The notes below the pieces were generated by a model. It ran no database searches. It was not told the DNA's origin and saw only the letters and a list, made by a program, of their open reading frames with translations. The position numbers were made by a program, and so were the translations under genes. From NCBI GenBank assembly GCA_964461115.1, contig CAYWSX010000004.1:1-64000 (forward strand): a stretch of DNA of 64,000 nucleotides. The letters run 5' to 3'. Positions 43,548-52,242 of the stretch are shown in pieces; the first letter of the stretch is position 1; each line of letters begins with the position of its first letter. Source of the stretch: RGIG2134 sp964461115 (GTDB taxonomy: Bacteria; Cyanobacteriota; Vampirovibrionia; Gastranaerophilales; Gastranaerophilaceae).

Positions 43548-44555
43548 TTGGAATCAAGCGATTTAAAAATAAAAAACATGACCCGCGAAGAACTCATCCT
43601 CGCCATTGACAGATTAACTCGTTTTAAGGCTCCTGAGATAAAATTTAACAGGGTATACAAAGAACTTATTGCAAAATATCTTATATCGCCAAAAATTAGC
43701 TTTAAAACGTACGATACGCTCGATGAAAACGAAATCTGTCTGATTGTTGAACAAATTTTTAAAAAATCATTGTGTGACATAGGTTTTACCCTTACTAAAA
43801 AGGATACGCTGCAGAAAATAATCGTTGAAACTGAAAATAAAATATACACTATCGACGAACAAACAAAAACGTTGATGAATGCTAAAATCCCTTATGACAG
43901 CATTGTTAGCCTTTGCGGTGAAGAGAAAAGCTGTCTCAATTTAAAACTTTTGACCAAAATAATTGAAGACAAAAAAAATCTCACGCCTGAAAAGCTCCGA
44001 AACAAATTTTTCACAAAATTTCCGATAAAAAAAGTTGTGCTGGCAGAAGGAATAACCGAAGAGATACTTTTGCCGAAATTTGCAAAGATTTTGGGCTATG
44101 ATTTTGACAAATACGGGGTTGAAGTCATCGCCGCAGGCGGAAAAAATCAGGTTGCAAAAGAATATTTGAAACTATTAAGACAGCTCAAAATCCCTATTGT
44201 AATCCTCCTTGACGCTGACGCCAAATCAATAGCAGAAAAGATTTCAGACAAATTGCGAGAACAAGACAAACTGATTTTGATCGAAAAAGGTGAGTTTGAA
44301 GATATTTTGCCGCTAAAACTCATCAAAAAAGCAATAAACTACAAATACAAAAATCTGTTTCAAACTACTGTTGAAGATTTTGCAAAAACAGACAGGGTAA
44401 AAGATTTAGAAGAAATCTATCGCATAAATCGTCTGGGCGAGTTTAAAAAAGCAGAATTTGCACACAACGTAGACGAAGTGCTTGATTTGAAATCAAAAAA
44501 CTTTGTATCCGAGGAAATCGAAAATATAATCGAAGAAATAAAGACCTTAGGCTAA
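43548..44555 (+). CDS. Stand-alone TOPRIM protein of the OLD-nuclease type
   Basis: A 335-residue protein starting with TTG at 43548 behind AAGGAA. The C-terminal half is a TOPRIM domain as in OLD-family nucleases: VVLAEGITEEILLPKFAK near residues 164-181 (the catalytic glutamate), then VEVIAAGGKNQVAKEYLKLL, PIVILLDADAKSIAEK near 219-232 with the DxD, and KGEFEDILPLKLI. The N-terminal half is helical and charged (MTREELILAIDRLTRF). The ATPase part of OLD proteins is missing and no ATPase gene is next to it. TOPRIM nucleases act on DNA; OLD-type proteins are known in anti-phage systems, but a defence role here is a guess. The 3' end overlaps the next gene by 4 bases. Confidence 0.8.
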   Translation: MESSDLKIKNMTREELILAIDRLTRFKAPEIKFNRVYKELIAKYLISPKISFKTYDTLDENEICLIVEQIFKKSLCDIGFTLTKKDTLQKIIVETENKIYTIDEQTKTLMNAKIPYDSIVSLCGEEKSCLNLKLLTKIIEDKKNLTPEKLRNKFFTKFPIKKVVLAEGITEEILLPKFAKILGYDFDKYGVEVIAAGGKNQVAKEYLKLLRQLKIPIVILLDADAKSIAEKISDKLREQDKLILIEKGEFEDILPLKLIKKAINYKYKNLFQTTVEDFAKTDRVKDLEEIYRINRLGEFKKAEFAHNVDEVLDLKSKNFVSEEIENIIEEIKTLG

Positions 44556-46405
44556 ATCTTTGTAACCAAAGAAGGTGCAATCTGAAGGAATGCTCTGACC
44601 ATTTCCTTTTCCCACTGAATGCCGGCACCGAGCTTCAAAATTTCGCATGCCTTGTTCACATCCAGCCCTTTTCTGTAAGGTCTGTCGCTGACAAGCGCAT
44701 GGAATGCGTCTGCAATAGAGACAATCCGCGCAGTATAAGGGATTTCTTCACCTTTCAGCTTATCAGGATAGCCCGTGCCGTCCCAATGCTCGTGGTGGTA
44801 TTTGACCATAGGAATAAGGTCATGAAGCGCCTTGTTAGGCATTAAAACCTTCTCTGCACCAATTGTAGGGTGCTGTTTCATAATAGCCCATTCTTCGTCG
44901 CTCAATTTTGTCGGCTTGCGCAATACGTTTTCAGGAATACCGATTTTACCGACATCATGAAGCATTGCACCGAGTTTAATGCGTTCAACTTCTTTCTCAG
45001 GCAGGTTTAACGCCCGAGCAAGAGCCTCCGCATATCTGGAAACTGACGCCGAATGGTCTTTTGTATATTCGTCTTTAGCATCTATCGCAGTTGCAAGAGA
45101 TGTTACCATTTCAATCAAGTGATTTTGGTTAATATGGTCTTCATTGGTGAATTTGTTAACTAATTCTTCTTCAAAGTTTATGCCGATAGAAGCATGCCGT
45201 TTTGTGAGGACAGACGCGAACGAACTGAGCGCCATATCATCCCAAAAGTCAAAATCCTGCGAGCACACAATCGTTGAGATACCGTTTTGGTAACCTTTGC
45301 TCTTAGAAATACACATTGCCTGTTCTGCGAGAATAAGGAGCTTATCCTGCTCCATGGCAGCTTCCGGATATGTCGCGATTCCGACAGAAACCTTCACAGG
45401 CCCGACATCGTCAACCAGACAGCAAGAAAGCGAGTATGTCAAATACTCTGCAAGATATTTCGCATCTTCAGTATTTGTATCAGGCAGTATAACGGCAATT
45501 TCGTCACCGCCGTATCTTCCTGCGATATCATTTGCTCTGATATTTTGCTTAATTTTATCCGCAACAAGCTTAATAATCTCGTCACCTTTACTGTGACCGA
45601 GTTCCTTGTTGATGGTGGAAATATTATTTACGTCAAAAATCAAAATTGAAAGCGGAAGCTTAGCATTTTCAGATTTGAGAATTTCTCTTGACAAAAACTC
45701 TTGGAATGTTCTGTGATTATAAAGCCCTGTAAGCGTATCTTCGTTAGAACTTTGCGAAACCTGCTCTGCAAGTTCCTTATTCCGCATAAAAAGAGCCAGA
45801 TAAGAAGACATCATCTCATAAAGAGGCTTGTTCTCTTCCAGCTCATTATCCCCGATAATAAATACCCCTATAGCATGCGTTTGCGCAAACATAGGGATAA
45901 TAATACATCTGGAGTCCGAAAGATACGGAATATTTAAAAATTTATTTTCTTCTTTGATTATTACTTTATTCGAGGTAATCGCCTCCACAACCGGACTGTC
46001 CGTGTTCGGGATACAGAATTTCGACGAATAAGTTGAGCCTATCTTGTCGATAAGCTTTAAATTAACACACTTTGACTGTGCGTTATAATGCCCAAATGCA
46101 GTAAAGAATGTGTTCAATTTATTGGTAAAAATGTTATGAAGCGAATAAAAAAGCTCATTCACATTAGATTTATTTCTGATAGAATCACTTAAAATCTCAA
46201 CTAATGCAGAATAATCAACTGTTGCGCTGGGTTTTTGAGAATAATTATTATATCCGGCATAAAGTCTGTTGGCTGTGGTCTTTGAAGGTGTAATTTTATT
46301 CATGCGCGCAATTTTACCCGCACCGAATAGCGGATTCGATGACCAGCTTCCCGAGCCAAACTCCTTATTTTGTTGTTGTTCTATAGTTTTATTTTCGGAA
46401 TCCAC
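44552..46405 (-). CDS. GAF-GGDEF-HD-GYP cyclic-di-GMP enzyme with NPLFGA motif
   Basis: A 617-residue regulator that seems able both to make and to break cyclic-di-GMP. The start is a GTG at 46405 after AAGGGTAA. The first 40 residues include NPLFGAGKIARMNKI (24-38). A GAF-like sensor domain lies at about 70-190 (RCIIIPMFAQTHAIGVFIIG). The GGDEF domain has FDVNNISTINKELGHSKGD and an intact catalytic RYGGDEIAVILP near 298. The HD-GYP domain has LHDVGKIGIPENVLRKP near 487 and YHHEHWDGTGYPDKLKGEEI near 538. No membrane segment or signal peptide is seen. It may govern motility and pili in this window. It is convergent with the TOPRIM gene. Confidence 0.93.
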   Translation of the reverse strand: MDSENKTIEQQQNKEFGSGSWSSNPLFGAGKIARMNKITPSKTTANRLYAGYNNYSQKPSATVDYSALVEILSDSIRNKSNVNELFYSLHNIFTNKLNTFFTAFGHYNAQSKCVNLKLIDKIGSTYSSKFCIPNTDSPVVEAITSNKVIIKEENKFLNIPYLSDSRCIIIPMFAQTHAIGVFIIGDNELEENKPLYEMMSSYLALFMRNKELAEQVSQSSNEDTLTGLYNHRTFQEFLSREILKSENAKLPLSILIFDVNNISTINKELGHSKGDEIIKLVADKIKQNIRANDIAGRYGGDEIAVILPDTNTEDAKYLAEYLTYSLSCCLVDDVGPVKVSVGIATYPEAAMEQDKLLILAEQAMCISKSKGYQNGISTIVCSQDFDFWDDMALSSFASVLTKRHASIGINFEEELVNKFTNEDHINQNHLIEMVTSLATAIDAKDEYTKDHSASVSRYAEALARALNLPEKEVERIKLGAMLHDVGKIGIPENVLRKPTKLSDEEWAIMKQHPTIGAEKVLMPNKALHDLIPMVKYHHEHWDGTGYPDKLKGEEIPYTARIVSIADAFHALVSDRPYRKGLDVNKACEILKLGAGIQWEKEMVRAFLQIAPSLVTKI

Positions 46406-46633
46406 AGATTACCCTTTTAACTTTGCCGTACACACTAAATATTTTCTTCACTGTTCATATAAAGCCGCTTCAATTTTTTTTTTGCCATCTGAAAGGTTAA
46501 CATTCAATTTCCAATTCTTTGAAAAGCAGTTCCTAAAAGTTTTTGAGGAAATTTTAAGATTTCTTAAGCAACCTTTTTGTCCCTACACTTTCAAAATACA
46601 ACTTTTTTCAGAATTGCGCAAGGGGGGGCAGGC

Positions 46634-47248
46634 TTATTTTGAGTGAAAATTCAACAATTTAAAGCCTCGTTTGCGGGTCTCTGTCTTAATATCCGGCAAT
46701 TCCCAACAATCGTAACATCTTGCTTCATATGTTTCGTCTCCGCCAATCATAATAAGCGGTGAATTTTTATCAACAGGGCTTCCGTTAATCAAACGCTGAG
46801 TACGCGTAGCTGTTTCACAGCCGCATTTTAAGCATACTGCGCAAAGTTTATCAACTTTGTCAGCCATGCAAAGCAGCTCCGGCATATAACCGAATGGATC
46901 GCCTTTAAAATCTAAATCCAACCCTGAACCCATGATTTTTTTGCCGTTTTTCATTAATTTTCTGACGACCGAAATAATTCCCTCATCAAAAAATTGCAAT
47001 TCGTCTATTGCGATGATTTCATCTTCATCATCAACAACCTGCAAAATTTCGTGCGCACAAGAGACTTTTACAGCCTCGAGCCATAATCCGTTTCTGGATT
47101 CTATATAATCGCCCTTCGCCCGCGTATCGATATCAGGCGTGATAACTTTTACATGTTTCTTTGCAAGAATCGCTCTTCTGATACGTCTCAAAAGCTCTTC
47201 TGTTTTACCACAGCCCATCGGCCCTGTTATAATTTCAAATCTGTACAC
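46634..47248 (-). CDS. tdk: Thymidine kinase (type II)
   Basis: A 204-residue nucleoside kinase that phosphorylates thymidine with ATP in the pyrimidine salvage pathway. The P-loop ITGPMGCGKTEELL is at residues 7-20, the metal-binding IAIDELQFFDEGI near 82, and the lasso and zinc region has CAVCLKCGCETA then YEARCYDCWEL, giving the four zinc cysteines of type II Tdk. The 228 bases between it and the c-di-GMP gene are AT-rich and include a G7 run (46622-46628) but no gene. It follows the folate-methyltransferase gene by 93 bases on the same strand. Confidence 0.95.
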   Translation of the reverse strand: MYRFEIITGPMGCGKTEELLRRIRRAILAKKHVKVITPDIDTRAKGDYIESRNGLWLEAVKVSCAHEILQVVDDEDEIIAIDELQFFDEGIISVVRKLMKNGKKIMGSGLDLDFKGDPFGYMPELLCMADKVDKLCAVCLKCGCETATRTQRLINGSPVDKNSPLIMIGGDETYEARCYDCWELPDIKTETRKRGFKLLNFHSK

Positions 47249-47341
47249 GGGATTTTCCTCTTTAATTCTTTATATTTCTATTTAAACAATTTTTTACAGC
47301 AAAGTACATACAATTTACGGATGAAATTTAAAGCAGCAAAC

Positions 47342-48268
47342 TTAAATTTCAAGATAGCTGTGGCTGTAAATCTTTTTGTTTAAAAGGATTTCGGCTGTTT
47401 TGTATAATTGCACTTGCTCAAGGTCAGTCTTGTCATAGCTGACATCTTCAAGTTCTGCAAAATCTCTCATAGCGGCAGACAATTCTAAAGCAAACTTATC
47501 CGAAGGTTTTTCCGCCTTTTCATTCTCCAAAACCTTGTTAATTCTCAATAATTCCTTATCAAATGCGTCTGCAATAGCACTATCCAGCCCACATCCGTGC
47601 GCAAGAATAAGAAATACTCTGTTGATAAGAGGGCGAAGCTCTTTCGGAGAACCGTTAGACACGTTTGAAAGCCCGATTGTAGTATTTACAGCAGGATCAA
47701 AGCTTTCTTTAAACATTCTTATAGAGCTCAACGCCTCTCCCGCTTGGGATTGCTCAACGCAAACAGGTAAAATTAACGGGTCAAAATAAAGTTTTTCATT
47801 TTCAATATTTTTTGCATTTGCCGTCTCTATCATTTCAAAAGCCAAAGCCAGACGCTCATCCGCTGCTTTAGGTATACCGATTTCTTTATTTAACGTCAAG
47901 GCTATAAGATTTGAGCCATATGCAGCGGCCAAATCAGTCATTTTATCAAGTCTTTCCATATCAGCGCTCGTCGAGTTCAGCATAAACGTTTCAGGATTTC
48001 TCGCAGCCTTAAGACCGTTTTCGATTTCCAATGCATTTGTAGAATCAAGCGACAACGGCTCATTAGTAATATTTTGAGCAAAGTTTACCAACCACGCCAT
48101 AGTTCCTTCAAAATTTTTCTTAGCGGGACCAATATTAAGGTCAATCCAGGCAACACCTGCGCGGCTCTGGCGCTCAATCAAACTACCTATAAACGCTTCA
48201 TCTCTATTTAAAAGCGCCTCACGTGTAGACGGCGAAATTATATGCAAATTTTCCCCAATTAGCTTCAT
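47342..48268 (-). CDS. Methyltetrahydrofolate:corrinoid methyltransferase-like protein (AcsE-type)
   Basis: A 308-residue TIM-barrel protein of the pterin-binding family. It moves a methyl group from methyltetrahydrofolate to a corrinoid protein; AcsE does this in the acetyl-CoA (Wood-Ljungdahl) pathway and MetH uses the same domain. Family parts are IGENLHIISPSTREAL at the start, IDLNIGPAKKNFEG (pterin-binding Asn), PLSLDSTNALEIENGLKA near 72-89, and GLSNVSNGSPKELRPLINRVFL near 199-220. It ends with an extra helical tail of about 40 residues. No corrinoid protein or CO dehydrogenase genes are in the window, so the partner is unknown. Confidence 0.85.
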   Translation of the reverse strand: MKLIGENLHIISPSTREALLNRDEAFIGSLIERQSRAGVAWIDLNIGPAKKNFEGTMAWLVNFAQNITNEPLSLDSTNALEIENGLKAARNPETFMLNSTSADMERLDKMTDLAAAYGSNLIALTLNKEIGIPKAADERLALAFEMIETANAKNIENEKLYFDPLILPVCVEQSQAGEALSSIRMFKESFDPAVNTTIGLSNVSNGSPKELRPLINRVFLILAHGCGLDSAIADAFDKELLRINKVLENEKAEKPSDKFALELSAAMRDFAELEDVSYDKTDLEQVQLYKTAEILLNKKIYSHSYLEI

Positions 48269-48284
48269 TTTTCTCTCCCAAGTT

Positions 48285-50291
48285 TTAGTTAATTTTATCG
48301 TAAATATTCAAATAGTTCCAATAACTCCTAAAAACTTTACGAATATATGTTTGAGTTTCAGAATAGGGGACTTCCTCCACAAACTCGTCAAAATCAGTGT
48401 AATTCAAAGTTTTATGCCAGTTCTTAACCGCATTGTGCCCGCCGTTGTAGCCCGCAACCGCAAAAAGATACTTTTTGGAAAGCTCATTGAGCGCATAATC
48501 CAGGTAGGCACATCCCAGGGCAATATTCATATCCACATTGTTCCTCAAGTAAGGATTGTAAGGCAGATTGTATTTAGCCGAGATAAACGAAGCCGTATCA
48601 GGCATAAGCTGCATAAGACCGCCAGCTCCGACATAACTTTGCGCGCTATTGTCAAAGTGGCTTTCTTCACGAATAATGGCAAGGACAACAAAAGGGTCAA
48701 GATTATATTCCTGTGCGTGCTTGTTGATTTCATCCGTATAATAAAGCGGATAAGCCAGTTTATACACATCGTCAGAAAATAAGGGTTTGTTATCCAACGC
48801 CGATATAAAATCACGAGCCTGGACAATAGAAAGCGCCTTATTTCCCTGCTTAAAGTTTATCCAGCTTTTCACTATGGTATTTTCTCCCAAAAGGTCTTCA
48901 AGTAAATCATAATCCTTTGCATGCATAAGCAGACGAAGCGTTTGAATGTCCTTTGCGCCAAGCCCGCAATATTGAAGCGGGAATGCTATTCGCTTAGAGC
49001 GGCTGTTTATATGATATTTGCCTTTGAATGTCCAAGCGGTCTTTCTACCCTCCAAAAGCTCTTTTGCCCTGAATGCATAGTAATCATCAGGATATTTTTC
49101 GACAACTTTGCGATAAAAACCTTTGGCTTCATTAAACTGTCCTCGTTTTTCTGCAGATTTGCCCATAAAGAACAAAACACGAGGTGCTGCAATTGTTTTT
49201 GAATACCTGCGCAAATGCTCTTCGCCCATTTTTAAAACTTGTGCGTAATTTCCACGTTTATATTGCAAATAAATCAAATTCCAAAGCGCGTCTGACGCAA
49301 ATTTCCCCTGAGGGTAAGAGTTTACAATTTTATGGTAAAAAGGCGCCTTGTCGGCTTTTTGAATCAAATCAATGTACTTGTATAGCGCATAATCACCGCC
49401 CAAAGCGGCTTTCACAGTCAAAATATTCGCAGCATTATAATAGCCTGTTTTTTTATCAGGGGCATACATTGCAAAAATATCAATTGCGTCATGAATTTCA
49501 TCTTCAGTCAGGTTTTCTGTTGAAGTTTTTAAGCCTTTTGAAAGCATTTCTTCTGCCTGCTTGTAATCTCCCGCCCTGCGCGCACATAGCGCCAGATAAT
49601 ACCAGCTTTTTTCAAACGGAACGGAGTATAAAAGTTTTTTCGCTTCTGTATAGCGCCCGTTTTTGTACATCGCAGACGCAAGAATATACTGTTCTTCTGA
49701 ATTTAAGAGCGATTTTGTTTTAATAACACCCTCTATAGCCTCTTTAGCAAATTTTCCGTCGGGGCTATTTTCGAGATATTTCAAAAAATAATTTTTAGCT
49801 TTTTCTGGATTTTTTTGCTCAATTTCGCCAAGAAAATAATTTGCGGCTGTTTGATATTTTTCGTTTGACGCTGATTTAACAATGGAAGAAAACAAACTCT
49901 TGGCTTTTTTAAATTCTTTTTGTTCGAAATAAAACTTTGCCAAATTATACTCTGAGTTTTCTTCAAATAAAGTGCCTGAGCAGCCGTTTATGACATCTTT
50001 GTACATCAAAGCAGCACTTTCCTTGTCATATAGATTTTGCGCAGCAAGAGCAGCTCTGTACTTCGACGGGCAGTAATAGTCATTACCCTTCCCGACCGAA
50101 GAAAAATTATAATAAGCATTTTGGTAGTCTTTTTTTGCTATAAAAGACAAACCTTGCTCGTAATATCTTTGATTATTTTGTGCACGATTAGAACTCAAAA
50201 GCATTGCTATAAGTACTGCACAAGCAGCAACAAAAACTAAACCCCAACCTATTTTTATAATTTTCGTATCAATTTTCATCTTTGTATTCAT
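48285..50291 (-). CDS. slt: Soluble lytic murein transglycosylase (Slt70-like) with TPR region
   Basis: A 668-residue periplasmic peptidoglycan lyase. It starts with a membrane anchor or uncleaved signal (IGWGLVFVAACAVLIAMLL, about 14-32). Residues about 35-400 are tandem helical hairpins of the TPR kind (for example KKAKSLFSSIVKSASNEKYQTA). The SLT catalytic domain lies at about 535-650: LAIIREESHFDNSAQSY with the catalytic Glu, then GAGGLMQLMPDTASFI and VAGYNGGHNAVKNW. It turns over the cell wall and produces 1,6-anhydro fragments. It is followed by the folate methyltransferase gene after 16 bases. The length and domain order match the Slt70 type. Confidence 0.92.
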   Translation of the reverse strand: MNTKMKIDTKIIKIGWGLVFVAACAVLIAMLLSSNRAQNNQRYYEQGLSFIAKKDYQNAYYNFSSVGKGNDYYCPSKYRAALAAQNLYDKESAALMYKDVINGCSGTLFEENSEYNLAKFYFEQKEFKKAKSLFSSIVKSASNEKYQTAANYFLGEIEQKNPEKAKNYFLKYLENSPDGKFAKEAIEGVIKTKSLLNSEEQYILASAMYKNGRYTEAKKLLYSVPFEKSWYYLALCARRAGDYKQAEEMLSKGLKTSTENLTEDEIHDAIDIFAMYAPDKKTGYYNAANILTVKAALGGDYALYKYIDLIQKADKAPFYHKIVNSYPQGKFASDALWNLIYLQYKRGNYAQVLKMGEEHLRRYSKTIAAPRVLFFMGKSAEKRGQFNEAKGFYRKVVEKYPDDYYAFRAKELLEGRKTAWTFKGKYHINSRSKRIAFPLQYCGLGAKDIQTLRLLMHAKDYDLLEDLLGENTIVKSWINFKQGNKALSIVQARDFISALDNKPLFSDDVYKLAYPLYYTDEINKHAQEYNLDPFVVLAIIREESHFDNSAQSYVGAGGLMQLMPDTASFISAKYNLPYNPYLRNNVDMNIALGCAYLDYALNELSKKYLFAVAGYNGGHNAVKNWHKTLNYTDFDEFVEEVPYSETQTYIRKVFRSYWNYLNIYDKIN

Positions 50292-50410
50292 CTGTTCAAT
50301 ACAACTACAAGTATCCTTTAAACGCGCCCAAAGTGCAAGGCTAAAAAGCTCATATTAAGGAATATTGTTCGTATAGAGAGAAGTTTACACGCTAAGAGCG
50401 GAGCACAACT

Positions 50411-50557
50411 ATGAAAAAAACAATATTTATCGTCGTTAACGAAGATGTTAACGCACCTAAATACGAAAAAAAATTTACAACCAAGGATTATTCAAAATGC
50501 ACCGTGCCAATTATCAAAAATTATGTTTTTATGGATAATTTAAGGCTGGTGAAATAG
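50411..50557 (+). CDS. Small 48-residue protein
   Basis: An open frame of 48 codons with ATG at 50411 and GGAG ten bases upstream (50400-50403), ending at TAG 50555-50557. The peptide starts KKTIFIVVNEDVNAP and is rich in K, N and V with no membrane segment. It lies in the otherwise empty 378-base gap between slt and pyk. Coding status rests on the ribosome site and codon pattern alone, so it is uncertain; a spurious small ORF is possible. Confidence 0.45.
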   Translation: MKKTIFIVVNEDVNAPKYEKKFTTKDYSKCTVPIIKNYVFMDNLRLVK

Positions 50558-50575
50558 GAAACATTAACATTCGCT

Positions 50576-50600
50576 TCATGCTGAAACAAGTTCAGCATGA
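50576..50600. repeat. GTCAT-type small palindrome, copy B
   Basis: A perfect 10-bp hairpin (TCATGCTGAA / TTCAGCATGA, loop ACAAG) lies 18 bases after the small ORF and 70 bases before the end of the convergent pyk gene. It resembles one arm of the repeat at 17202-17305 (CTGAAACAAGTTCAG..ATGAC) and is a short member of the same family. Confidence 0.7.
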
Positions 50601-50669
50601 CAGTCGATTTGAGTAGCAAAAAGCACATGCATATTAAGTACACACGTGCTTTTTGTAGATATTTTTGAA

Positions 50670-52097
50670 TTAATATTCGATTTTGTGCAGCTTAATGAAG
50701 TTTGTCGTCTGCCCTACGACGTAAGGGACAACACCTGTCAAAATAACAGTGTCATTATTCTTCAATCCTAGTTTTTTAACTAGAATTTCGTTAACTTCGG
50801 ATAACGAACGCTGTGAGATTTCCTGCTGCCATTTGTGACAGATAGGAGTAACGTCTCTTGAAAGGTTTAAGCGGCGGCATACAGACTCACTGCTTGCAAG
50901 CGCATAAATCGGAACGCTGGGTTTCGCTTTACTCAACAGAACAGGAGTGTATCCGTTAGTCGTAAACGCAACAACCGCCTTGATTGGCAAGTTTTCCAAC
51001 ATCGAAATCATCGCTTGGCACATTGCAAACGCTTCGTGGTTTTCAAATCTGAGCATTTGTCTTGAATAGTAATTGTGTCTGATAATTCCGTTCTGCTCAA
51101 GATTTTCCGAGATACTTGTCATCATGCTAACAGCTTCAATCGGGTATTTACCTACCGCTGTTTCACCTGAAAGCATAATCGCATCAGCACCGTCGATAAT
51201 TGCGTTAGCAACGTCAGACGCCTCTGCTCGAGTCGGAATAGGCTGCTCTATCATTGTTTCAAGCATTTGTGTTGCAACAATAACAAGTTTTTTATTAGCG
51301 TTACTTTCTTTGATGATACGCTTTTGAACGGCAGGTACTTTTTCAGGGGAAATCTCGATACCGAGGTCTCCGCGGGCAACCATTATACCGTCAGTTGATT
51401 TAATAATTTCATCTAAATTATCTAAAGCTTCAGGCTTTTCAATTTTAGAGATAATCGGAATATATCCACCGTACATTTCCATACAGTGCTTAGCTTTTAG
51501 GATATCTTCCGCAGTTCTTACGAAAGAAAGTGCAAGATAGTCAATATCCCATTCCAAAGCAAGTTTAATGTATTCAATGTCACGTTTTGTGATTGCAGAA
51601 AGGCTTGCAGTTTTACCCGGAAGGTTCAAACCTTTACGAGCTTTCAGCAATCCGCCTCTAACAACTTCCGCTTTTACAATTCTTCCGTCAGATGAAATAA
51701 CTTTGAGTTCTAACTTACCGTCATCAAGGTAAACCTTGTCTCCGCATTTTACATCCTTGGCAATCCCCGCATAATCAACAGGAATCAGATCATCTTTTAA
51801 TTCCAAAGAATGAGTAAGCAAAATTTCAGTGCCTTCAATCAATTCAATTGGTTCAACCAAATTCCCAACTCTTATTTTTGGTCCCTGCAAATCCAACAAT
51901 ATTGCAGTATTTGTGTTCAATTTTTTCGCAACGGCTCTGACCATATCAACGTTTTTCTTATGATCTTCGGGTGTTGAATGCGACGAGTTTACTCTGAACA
52001 TGCTCGCGCCGGCTTTAATGAGTTCTTCGATTTTTTCTTCACAATTAATCGAAGGCCCCAAAGTCGCAACGATTTTTACTCCGCTAGACTTTAACAT
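50670..52097 (-). CDS. pyk: Pyruvate kinase
   Basis: This enzyme transfers phosphate from phosphoenolpyruvate to ADP, the last step of glycolysis. The start is set at the ATG at 52097 (MLKSSGVKIVATLGPS), which has AAAGGAAT before it; the 23 upstream in-frame codons are hydrophobic and lack a site. That gives 475 residues, the usual length. The barrel starts KIVATLGPSINCEEKIEELI, the active-site GDLGIEISPEKVPAVQKRII and MLETMIEQPIPTRAEASDVANAI (about 275-300) are clear, and SGETAVGKYPIEAV follows. The C-terminal allosteric domain is present. It opposes the next unknown gene, with the coding starts 145 bases apart. Confidence 0.96.
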   Translation of the reverse strand: MLKSSGVKIVATLGPSINCEEKIEELIKAGASMFRVNSSHSTPEDHKKNVDMVRAVAKKLNTNTAILLDLQGPKIRVGNLVEPIELIEGTEILLTHSLELKDDLIPVDYAGIAKDVKCGDKVYLDDGKLELKVISSDGRIVKAEVVRGGLLKARKGLNLPGKTASLSAITKRDIEYIKLALEWDIDYLALSFVRTAEDILKAKHCMEMYGGYIPIISKIEKPEALDNLDEIIKSTDGIMVARGDLGIEISPEKVPAVQKRIIKESNANKKLVIVATQMLETMIEQPIPTRAEASDVANAIIDGADAIMLSGETAVGKYPIEAVSMMTSISENLEQNGIIRHNYYSRQMLRFENHEAFAMCQAMISMLENLPIKAVVAFTTNGYTPVLLSKAKPSVPIYALASSESVCRRLNLSRDVTPICHKWQQEISQRSLSEVNEILVKKLGLKNNDTVILTGVVPYVVGQTTNFIKLHKIEY

Positions 52098-52242
52098 GTG
52101 GTATTCCTTTTTTATCAATGTTTCTATACACACCAATATTAACACAAGCAAAATAAATATAAACAATATAGCAAAAAATTTTGTGCAGGGTTTTATAACA
52201 TTTATAGTGAAATTTCAGTGCCTAAAAACACAAGGAGTAAGA

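Noticed and set aside
46622..46628. G7 run as a phase-variation site
   Set aside because: It is outside any gene, downstream of tdk, so it cannot switch a frame; a promoter role is not supported.
52000..52242. N-terminal extension of the 252-residue protein
   Set aside because: It overlaps pyk on the other strand, encodes a hydrophobic stretch without a ribosome site, and the ATG at 52243 has AAGGAG.
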